From assembly GCA_017525805.1 (NCBI GenBank), contig JAFXSH010000168.1, forward strand, positions 1 through 6,612: a stretch of 6,612 nt of DNA. The letters are read 5' to 3'. The stretch is from Clostridia bacterium (GTDB lineage Bacteria; Bacillota_A; Clostridia; Christensenellales; Aristaeellaceae). Positions 1-4,425 of this stretch are shown here, one piece after another. The position numbers and the translations under genes are program-made. The notes beneath the pieces are model-generated. The model was not told the origin of the DNA. It was given only the letters and a program-made list of their open reading frames with translations, and made no database searches. The first letter of the stretch is position 1. Each line of letters begins with the position of its first letter.

Positions 1-285
1 GAACTGGACGACGTGGCAGGCGGCGTAACGGAACGGGACTGGATGGCAAGCGGCTGTGCAGCCACCGTGGAACCGGGCAGCGACTGCTGGGGAACGGATG
101 GCGGATGCAGTATGTGTAATATAAAATATGTAAATAAGCCGCAATACAACTGTATCAGATGCAACAGATTCAGCGCACAGAGACATTATAACATCTTTGG
201 CACCTGGTATATAAGATGCAGGTACTGTGGAGTATTCGAAACGTCGATTGCGGAATTACAAGCCCATGGGCTATGGGGTAATTGA
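1..285 (+). CDS. Cys-rich peptide with VAGG-type leader, 5' partial
   Basis: The frame is open from the first base, so the true start lies upstream. The visible 94 residues begin with ELDDVAGG, the usual end of a double-glycine leader as in RiPP or bacteriocin precursors. A tail of 86 residues follows. It has eight cysteines (visible residues 19, 29, 36, 39, 51, 54, 73, 76), six of them in three C-x2-C pairs. The last two pairs are 18 residues apart, which resembles a small zinc ribbon, so the tail could bind metal instead of being, or as well as being, a modified core peptide. A GTG at 13 lies inside the leader motif and is unlikely to be the start. The codons up to about position 100 are GC-rich and the second half is clearly AT-richer. 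A similar VAGG leader is encoded at 447-665, so the two are probably related substrates of the same system. The exact family is not recognised. Confidence 0.7.
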   Translation, partial: ELDDVAGGVTERDWMASGCAATVEPGSDCWGTDGGCSMCNIKYVNKPQYNCIRCNRFSAQRHYNIFGTWYIRCRYCGVFETSIAELQAHGLWGN

Positions 286-311
286 AGACAAACCATGAAA
301 AGCCCATGGGC
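261..311. repeat. Two copies of an 11-bp direct repeat with palindromic core
   Basis: AGCCCATGGGC occurs at 261-271 and again at 301-311, exactly 40 bp apart. Each copy contains the perfect 10-bp palindrome GCCCATGGGC. The first copy lies inside the end of the Cys-rich peptide gene and the second just after its stop. Paired palindromes four helical turns apart would suit a dimeric DNA-binding protein, but this is inference; chance or coding constraint on the first copy is possible. Confidence 0.4.
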
Positions 312-450
312 AGGGTATTGGCAAAAGCATTGCGTCATGGGTGATACATTCTGCCAGACCGGGGAAACCCGGATTGGTGAATTTCCCAAAAAAGAAAGCC
401 ATGCCGGATTTGTCCGGCAATACCATGAAACAGCGGGGGCGGCACGATGA
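295..450 (+). CDS. Possible small protein, 51 aa, coupled to next gene
   Basis: This ORF starts with ATG ten bases after the upstream stop codon. It ends in a TGA that overlaps the ATG of the next leader-type peptide (ATGA, 447-450). The product starts MKSPWAGYWQKHC and ends HETAGAAR. It has two cysteines (residues 13 and 20), many aromatic and charged residues, and no membrane segment or leader motif. The ribosome site is weak; a GGGG run lies about 15 nt upstream. The overlap suggests translational coupling and is the main evidence that it is real. Against it, the same DNA can form two small hairpins, so the stretch may instead be a structured spacer. No family is recognised. Confidence 0.33.
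   Translation: MKSPWAGYWQKHCVMGDTFCQTGETRIGEFPKKESHAGFVRQYHETAGAAR
359..419 (+). other. Two short hairpins before the second peptide gene
   Basis: Bases 359-363 (CCGGG) pair with 368-372 (CCCGG) across a GAAA loop, which is a GNRA tetraloop. Bases 402-408 (TGCCGGA) pair perfectly with 413-419 (TCCGGCA) across TTTG. GGGAAA at 362-367 could instead pair with TTTCCC at 382-387, giving an alternative fold. Neither hairpin is followed by a T-run, so they are not classical terminators. They might attenuate expression or set the ratio between the two peptide genes, but this is inference. Confidence 0.3.
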
Positions 451-665
451 AGGATTCAACAGGCGGAAATGTGGAACAGCTTCTGCATGGCGCTGCCTTT
501 CCCAATCCCGCCCACAGGGAGGCCCTGCGCGCCCGGCTCTTTGAGGACGCAAGGGAATTGGATTTGGACGATCTGGCCCTGGTGGCGGGCGGGGCGGCTC
601 TGCCGGAAGCTGAGCCGGAGGACTGGACCCATTGGCCCGACCCTATGAACCAACAATCATCATAG
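447..665 (+). CDS. Leader-type small peptide with VAGG motif, 72 aa
   Basis: This looks like a RiPP-style precursor or a peptide substrate with a long leader. Residues 19-32 (FPNPAHREALRARLF region) form a probable amphipathic helix. An acidic stretch follows, ELDLDDLALVAGG, ending at Gly48-Gly49. The remaining 23 residues (50-72) are acidic and rich in Pro and Trp, with motifs PEDWTHW and PDPMNQQSS. They contain no cysteine and only one threonine and two serines, which argues against a standard lanthipeptide. The ATG overlaps the stop of the preceding small ORF, and a purine-rich GGGGGCGG lies just upstream. The metalloprotease gene begins 12 nt after its stop, so the two are almost certainly co-transcribed. 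The leader end matches the ELDDVAGG of the peptide at the window's start. The role is inferred from the motif and the neighbours. Confidence 0.78.
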   Translation: MKDSTGGNVEQLLHGAAFPNPAHREALRARLFEDARELDLDDLALVAGGAALPEAEPEDWTHWPDPMNQQSS

Positions 666-677
666 GCAGATCATACA

Positions 678-1538
678 ATGAATAACGAGCACATCTCCGG
701 CGTATTGAAATGTCTGGCGGCAGAATATCCCCAGCTATACTTGAACCCAGACGCGGATTTGCAGGAAGCCTACCGCCGCGTCGTCCTGCGGGGCGAGGAG
801 CCGGAAAGAAAAAGCCTTGCCCACTATCAGGGCGACCCCGCGGATCGGGAAGAACTGATGGACACACCAGCAGGGCAGGTTCGGGTAATCACCCTGGGCA
901 ACCGGCGGGATTTTGAGCTTGTGATGCGGGGCCTGCTTGCTGCGAAGTCCGGGCCCCTGACCCCCATCCCGGAAAGCCAGGGCGCGGCCATGGTAACGGT
1001 ATTCAACTGGCCCCGCATTCACGCGCATCTGGCCCGTTTCCCGGAGGATGAGCGGGCGGCGGAGTTAAAGCGCTTTACATCCGTAAAAGAAAACGATGTG
1101 GACATGCTGGTGGTACTGTCCCGAGGGCCTTACAGCCATGTGAACGCCGCGGCGGCGGGCTGTACAGAGGAGGAATGGCTTGCCCTTTCCGATACCATCC
1201 GCCGCTATCATGAATTGACCCATGTGATCTGCCGCAGACAGTTTCCCGGCGACGTCGCCCCCATCCGGGATGAACTGGTGGCTGACGCGGTAGGGCTGTA
1301 CGCCGCATATAGGCGCTTTGACCGCAAGCTGGAGGAGCTTTTCCTTGGCATTCAGGATGGGCGCTATAGCGGTGGGCGGTTGGGCAATTATACCGACAGG
1401 CCGGAGGAAATAACGGCCCCTGTTTGCGCCGCGCTGGATCGCATGGATGCTGCCATTCATGCCCAGCCAGAAGTGATACCCTTTGCGCTGATTCCCGCGC
1501 TGATGACAGCCGCAGACATAGGAGAAAATGCGAAATGA
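678..1538 (+). CDS. Cytosolic HExxH zinc metalloprotease-like protein, 286 aa
   Basis: Residues 174-182 include YHELTH, giving zinc ligands His178 and His182 and catalytic Glu179. Seventeen residues later comes ELVADAVGLY (Glu199 to Asp203), the E-x-x-A-D pattern that supplies the third ligand in gluzincin-type peptidases. No signal peptide or membrane helix is seen, so it should act in the cytoplasm. The N-terminal half (1-170) is not recognised; it contains a hydrophobic strand followed by SRGPYSHV (143-154) before the active-site helix. It resembles uncharacterised bacterial HELTH proteins, possibly the group called DUF7005, though I am not sure of that assignment. The gene starts 12 nt after the leader-peptide gene with only a weak ribosome site, suggesting coupling. 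Its stop overlaps the kinase start. The context suggests cleavage of the VAGG leader, but the substrate is unproven. Confidence 0.88.
   Translation: MNNEHISGVLKCLAAEYPQLYLNPDADLQEAYRRVVLRGEEPERKSLAHYQGDPADREELMDTPAGQVRVITLGNRRDFELVMRGLLAAKSGPLTPIPESQGAAMVTVFNWPRIHAHLARFPEDERAAELKRFTSVKENDVDMLVVLSRGPYSHVNAAAAGCTEEEWLALSDTIRRYHELTHVICRRQFPGDVAPIRDELVADAVGLYAAYRRFDRKLEELFLGIQDGRYSGGRLGNYTDRPEEITAPVCAALDRMDAAIHAQPEVIPFALIPALMTAADIGENAK
1521..1524 (+). promoter_or_regulatory. Ribosome binding site that fixes the kinase start
   Basis: GGAG lies 10 nt upstream of the ATG at 1535, inside the end of the metalloprotease gene. This favours 1535 over the farther in-frame ATG at 1424, which would require a 115-bp overlap with the protease gene. 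Confidence 0.65.
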
Positions 1539-2650
1539 GATGTCTGGCGCTGATGCACCTGGAAAAGAAGGTCGCCACGATATGCGGCGACGGCTCCTGT
1601 GCTGTTCATTGTCCCTCATTCATGCCCTTTAACCTGCGGTTGGAAAACGCGGATGGAAGCGATTGCGATTTGCGGGCGAAAAACCTGGATCAATTCTATC
1701 ATTGGTGCGCCGCCCGTCCCCTGACGCTGGAAAGGAACGAAGCGAAGGATTTCCTCATCCGGCATGGCTTCCAGGAAGACAAAACAGACAGGGAACGGGC
1801 GGAAATCGCGCTGCGCTGCCACGGGCTGTGCCAGACGGACGCTTTCTGGATTCGGGAGATAGAAGAAAACATTCGCTTCGATCAGATCAATCTGTTCGAT
1901 TCCCCGCTGTCGGACGAATATGTGGATATTGTGCTTCGGGATCGGGGGATGATCGCAAAAAACCTGGGGCTAATGGATGAAGCATCCGCGCTTGCTGAAA
2001 CAAACACGCCGAACGTATGGGCTCGGCGGGAGGACGGCTATTGGCTGCTCAAGGCTGGCGCACCGGACGAAGTGGCGGCGGAATGGACGGCCAGTCAAAT
2101 CGCCCGCTGTTTTGATGTGGATCAGGTGCTGTATGAACCAGCGGCCTATCAGGGCAGGCTGGTCAGCCGCAGCAAATTGGTCACTTCAAAGGAATGGAGC
2201 ATCGTTTTCGCGGGCGATATGGTGGAATACCTGCGGAACGAGGGAAAAAGCCTGTGGGAACTGGTTTCCAGTCAGGATAAATATGGCTTCCACATGATGA
2301 ACATCATCGACTATCTGATCGGCAACACGGACAGGCATTGGCGAAACTGGGGCTTCTGGGTCAGCAATGAGGACAATCAGCCGGGAAAGCTGTTTCCGCT
2401 GATGGATTTCAACCGTTCCTTCCGCGCTTACGATTCCCTGGAAGGGGATCAATGCTTCCCCTTAAAAGGGAAAATGACCCAAAGGGCCGCCGCTGTTTGG
2501 GGCGTTCAGAAAATCGGGCTCAATCAAAACAAGGCGTTGCCGAAAGACCTGCCCTCGCTTTTTTTTGATTTGAATAGGCTGTGTCAAACGAGAATGGACG
2601 TCATGTTCCAAGCCCGCCTGGATGTGTTGCGGCGGGCGGCGCGTCGCTGA
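1535..2650 (+). CDS. HipA-like serine/threonine kinase, 371 aa
   Basis: This is a protein-kinase-fold enzyme of the HipA-like type common in Clostridia. Visible landmarks are a probable ATP-anchoring Lys173 in GYWLLKAG, a helix Glu183 in AAEWTASQIA, and the catalytic loop GNTDRHWRNWGF (Asp266, Asn271). The metal-binding LMDFNRSF follows (Asp291), and the C-terminal block MTQRAAAVWGVQKIGLNQ lies at 314-331. All catalytic residues appear intact. Residues 1-150 are a family-specific N-terminal region with LMH, NLDQFYHWC and TDRERAEIAL blocks. I chose the ATG at 1535 because it overlaps the protease stop as ATGA and has GGAG upstream. No HipB-like DNA-binding antitoxin is beside it, so it is not a classical hipBA pair. 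Phosphorylation of a peptide, of the protease or of a host factor is possible, but the target is unknown. Confidence 0.9.
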   Translation: MRCLALMHLEKKVATICGDGSCAVHCPSFMPFNLRLENADGSDCDLRAKNLDQFYHWCAARPLTLERNEAKDFLIRHGFQEDKTDRERAEIALRCHGLCQTDAFWIREIEENIRFDQINLFDSPLSDEYVDIVLRDRGMIAKNLGLMDEASALAETNTPNVWARREDGYWLLKAGAPDEVAAEWTASQIARCFDVDQVLYEPAAYQGRLVSRSKLVTSKEWSIVFAGDMVEYLRNEGKSLWELVSSQDKYGFHMMNIIDYLIGNTDRHWRNWGFWVSNEDNQPGKLFPLMDFNRSFRAYDSLEGDQCFPLKGKMTQRAAAVWGVQKIGLNQNKALPKDLPSLFFDLNRLCQTRMDVMFQARLDVLRRAARR

Positions 2651-3024
2651 GCGAAACGGAAGGCAGACAATCTGTCAGTTTGTTTAAACGGGAGATGAAT
2701 CTCATGAACAGAAAAACAATTATGTCGATGCCGGTGGCTTGCTTGCCACTCCAAAGGAACAGGCGCGGGAAGGGACGGCGGTTGGGCTGACCGTATTTCC
2801 CTTCCTGCCTTATTCTAATGAGGGATTGCGCCTCAAGGCGCTTCCGGTATATGCCGCTATCGCAAGAACCTGTCTGATGATTGCGGGAGGTGAGGTACAG
2901 AAAAAGTCCCTCCGCTGTGAAAGCGATACGACCTGTTTGTTCCCTCGTTCGCACTCATGGCTGGAAGGAAGGAACGCTGCCCCATCATCAAGGGAACAAC
3001 AATCATTGAGAGGAGAAATAGATC
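2651..3024. other. Gene-free spacer, 374 bp
   Basis: This spacer between the kinase and the secreted protein has no convincing gene. A short ATG frame at 2704-2790 (28 codons, very basic end) follows a GGGAG but shows no recognisable product. A longer + frame crosses most of the spacer and runs into the next gene, but has no supported start. Three hairpins are concentrated at 2734-2841. The last 15 bases carry the strong AGGAG site (3011-3015) of the next gene. No clear sigma-70 promoter was found. Confidence 0.6.
2734..2841. repeat. Cluster of three hairpins, possible structured element
   Basis: Hairpin one is GTGGC/GCCAC at 2734-2738 and 2745-2749. Hairpin two is longer: AGGC (2761-2764) and GGAAGGGA (2768-2775) pair with TCCCTTCC (2798-2805) and GCCT (2807-2810). 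Its inner arm is CGGT/ACCG (2779-2782 with 2790-2793). Hairpin three is GCGCCT/AGGCGC at 2828-2841. This could be the 3' end of the kinase transcript, a small RNA or a dispersed intergenic repeat. There is no T-run, so a simple terminator is not clear. Confidence 0.4.
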
Positions 3025-3834
3025 ATGAAAAAGTTCGTATCCCTGTTCGTGGCGCTCTGCATGGTGTTCACGATGATTCCCGCCCTTGCGGAACCCGTTT
3101 CTGAGGAACCCCCCATTGAGGAACAGACCACTGAACAAGAAGCCGACCTGGGCGAACTGCTGGGTCTGCTGGGCGGATTGTTTGGCGGCGAAGCCGATGA
3201 AGGCGAAGAAGGCGCTAACCTTGACCTGTCCGCGCTGCTGGGCGGACTGCTGGGCAGCGAAGCCGGTGAAGGCGAAGAAGGCGCTGACCTTGACCTGTCC
3301 GCGCTGCTGGGCGGACTGCTGGGCAGCGAAGCCGGTGAAGGCGAAGAAGGCGCTGACCTTGACCTGTCCGCGCTACTGGGCGGACTGCTGGGCAGCGAAG
3401 CCGGTGAAGGCGAAGAAGGCGCTGACCTTGACCTGTCCGCGCTGCTGGGCGCGCTATTGGGCGGTGAAGAATCGGAAACCAAGTCTATCGAAACCGTCTA
3501 TGCGGCGGCGGAAACCAAGGAACAGTTCTTTGGCACATGGAACCTGACCAAGGCCACGATCTTCGATGTTCCGGTCACGCTGGAAGATGTTGCTTCCCTG
3601 CTGGAAATTCCCCTGACGCTCCAAGTCATTGTTGCCGACGGCAGCTTCGCCATGGTAGCCGAAGGAGAGCCTAAGCCAGAAGAAGTGACCATGGAACTAG
3701 TGGACGGCGCGCTGAGCCTGACCCAAGAGGGCGACGAAACCATGGTGCTGAAGCTGACCGACGCGGGCGAGCTTGTGATGGAAATCGGGTTCGTGAGCCT
3801 GTATTTTGTGCCCGTCCCCGTGGAAGCGGAATAA
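3025..3834 (+). CDS. Secreted acidic repeat protein with lipocalin-like half
   Basis: The protein begins with a clear Sec signal peptide (MKKFVSLFVALCMVFTMIPALA, residues 1-22, cut probably after ALA). There is no lipobox cysteine near the cleavage site and no LPXTG motif, so it is probably released or loosely cell-associated. Residues 23-40 are a Glu-rich linker. Residues 41-147 hold five units, mostly 23 residues long, pairing a hydrophobic LSALLGGLLG with an acidic GEGEEGAD. Three units are identical in protein. Residues 165-269 start with FFGTWNL, like the G-x-W strand of lipocalin-type barrels, and continue with alternating beta-strand patterns; this fold call is inference. AGGAG at 3011-3015 lies 9 nt before the ATG. 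A hairpin follows the stop. The function is not known; each repeat could form an amphipathic helix that self-associates or touches membranes. Confidence 0.88.
   Translation: MKKFVSLFVALCMVFTMIPALAEPVSEEPPIEEQTTEQEADLGELLGLLGGLFGGEADEGEEGANLDLSALLGGLLGSEAGEGEEGADLDLSALLGGLLGSEAGEGEEGADLDLSALLGGLLGSEAGEGEEGADLDLSALLGALLGGEESETKSIETVYAAAETKEQFFGTWNLTKATIFDVPVTLEDVASLLEIPLTLQVIVADGSFAMVAEGEPKPEEVTMELVDGALSLTQEGDETMVLKLTDAGELVMEIGFVSLYFVPVPVEAE
3220..3450 (+). repeat. 69-bp in-frame tandem repeat, three full units plus part
   Basis: Units begin with CTTGACCTGTCC at 3220, 3289, 3358 and 3427, exactly 69 bp apart. The first three are complete. The fourth matches for 24 bases, then diverges at 3451. 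Differences among the full units are very few, for example CTG to CTA near 3372. A more diverged unit precedes them at about 3145-3219. Near-identity at silent positions points to recent expansion by slippage or unequal recombination, and copy number may vary between strains. Confidence 0.93.
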
Positions 3835-3859
3835 ATTTTCCCAGAACGTAAATCAACGC

Positions 3860-3877
3860 AGGACGGAAGTCCGTCCT
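3860..3877 (+). terminator. Hairpin after the secreted protein gene
   Basis: AGGACGG (3860-3866) pairs perfectly with CCGTCCT (3871-3877) over an AAGT loop, 25 nt after the stop codon. It is GC-rich and well placed, but is followed by TTACGC rather than a T-run, so it may be a weak terminator or a 3'-end stabiliser. Confidence 0.42.
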
Positions 3878-3894
3878 TACGCTTGCTTGCGCAG

Positions 3895-3940
3895 ACCCAT
3901 CATTTAATCAAAATAAAACCCATCATTCAATCAAAATAGA
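3895..3940 (+). repeat. 23-bp tandem duplication in the small-gene leader
   Basis: Copy one at 3895-3917 and copy two at 3918-3940 both start ACCCATCATT and differ at only two bases. The DNA is AT-rich and sits directly upstream of the AAGGA ribosome site (3944-3948) of the 66-aa gene. It may be a regulatory duplication, such as a protein site, or a slippage product. Confidence 0.88.
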
Positions 3941-3955
3941 AAGAAGGAAAGAATC

Positions 3956-4156
3956 ATGAACAAAACCCTGAAAGCCATTCTGGCGTTCGTCTGTGGTACT
4001 CCCGCCTGCGCGGCTGTCGCTTCCCTGGTGACCAGTCTGCTTGAAAAGATTCCTTTCATGGAAGAATTCACCAAGCCTTTCACCTGGATCGTGGCTGTCG
4101 CTCTGGGCGCTTGCGGCGCTTACATGACCTACAAGGAAAAGCCCAAAAAGCAGTAA
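3956..4156 (+). CDS. Small two-helix membrane protein, 66 aa
   Basis: The ATG has a good ribosome site (AAGGA, 7 nt spacing). Two hydrophobic segments are visible at residues 5-29 (LKAILAFVCGTPACAAV region) and 42-59 (FTWIVAVALGACGAYMTY). A loop rich in Glu and Lys lies between them, and a basic tail EKPKKQ follows. Three cysteines lie within the helices (13, 18, 53). The basic tail suggests the C-terminus is cytoplasmic, with the N-terminus also inside. I recognise the general look from small Clostridia membrane proteins but not a named family. It has its own leader and a strong hairpin follows it, so it may be expressed separately or with the secreted repeat gene. It is not obviously a toxin or holin, although both are small membrane proteins. 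Confidence 0.78.
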   Translation: MNKTLKAILAFVCGTPACAAVASLVTSLLEKIPFMEEFTKPFTWIVAVALGACGAYMTYKEKPKKQ

Positions 4157-4197
4157 GGCCATAGCCGCCCCGTAAACCGCGATACAACGGACGGAGA

Positions 4198-4232
4198 GGG
4201 AACCGTTCTTTGAGCTTCAAAGAGCGGTTCCC
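4198..4232 (+). terminator. Long 16-bp-stem hairpin, likely transcript end
   Basis: Bases 4198-4213 pair with 4217-4232 through 16 positions with one G-T wobble and a GCT loop. The arms begin GGGAACCG and end CGGTTCCC. It lies 41 nt after the stop of the 66-aa gene and before the two-component operon. The next bases are CCAGTATAAAA, without a T-run, so it may terminate poorly or serve as an RNA stabiliser. Confidence 0.55.
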
Positions 4233-4245
4233 CCAGTATAAAACC

Positions 4246-4273
4246 TTGGATAAACACAGGACGTGTATATAAA
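4246..4273 (+). promoter_or_regulatory. Possible sigma-70 promoter for the two-component operon
   Basis: TTGGAT (4246-4251) and TATAAA (4268-4273) are separated by 16 bp just after the long hairpin. Both boxes are imperfect. The position, about 150 bp before the membrane-protein gene, fits an operon promoter, but AT-rich DNA can give such matches by chance. Confidence 0.3.
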
Positions 4274-4300
4274 AGGAAAAACAGCGGCCCACGGCGAAAT

Positions 4301-4408
4301 ATGGTCATAAACAAAGCCCAGACAGTCATCGACTGGCCGCACCTTGACCCTGAAACCATGAAGAAAGTCCGGCGGAAAATCGATACTGGCTGGAACGTTC
4401 ATCTTTGA
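4301..4408 (+). CDS. Doubtful small ORF, 35 aa, before the two-component operon
   Basis: ATG to TGA encodes a charged peptide beginning MVINKAQTVIDWPHL and ending DTGWNVHL. It has no signal peptide, no cysteine and no membrane segment, so it does not look like an AgrD-type pheromone. The nearest purine-rich AAAAGGAAAA lies over 20 nt upstream, too far for a normal ribosome site. The same frame stays open upstream to 4214 without a usable start, so this could be the end of a decayed gene. It ends 17 nt before the next ATG, within that gene's ribosome site region. Confidence 0.22.
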   Translation: MVINKAQTVIDWPHLDPETMKKVRRKIDTGWNVHL

Positions 4409-4425
4409 GAGAGGCGGTTCAGTGA

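Noticed and set aside
1424..1534. Upstream in-frame ATG extending the kinase by 37 residues
   Set aside because: It would overlap the protease gene by 115 bp, while the ATG at 1535 has GGAG upstream and an ATGA junction. The kinase-like text also begins after 1535.
1065..1619. Long minus-strand frame opposite the protease gene, 184 codons
   Set aside because: It is opposite a gene with a clear zinc motif, and its product is basic, His- and Arg-rich and without recognisable domains, as expected of a GC-rich shadow frame.
678..2650. Classical hipBA toxin-antitoxin pair
   Set aside because: The kinase's partner carries a zinc peptidase site and no helix-turn-helix repressor is present.
2739..3104. 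Plus-strand frame of 121 codons across the spacer
   Set aside because: It has only a TTG start without a ribosome site, runs 80 bp into the secreted-protein gene in another frame, and shows no recognisable domain.
3220..3450. CRISPR array
   Set aside because: The repeats are directly adjacent with no unique spacers and keep the reading frame of a secreted protein.
3003..3482. Minus-strand Ser/Pro-rich repetitive frame
   Set aside because: Its repeats are the mirror of the 69-bp array in the secreted-protein gene, which has a signal peptide and ribosome site on the + strand.
3883..3915. Promoter for the 66-aa gene
   Set aside because: TTGCTT and AT-rich boxes exist, but no pair has acceptable sequence and spacing together.
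4301..4408. AgrD-like pheromone gene for the downstream kinase
   Set aside because: The peptide has no cysteine, amphipathic leader or acidic tail typical of AgrD, and no AgrB-like peptidase is seen.
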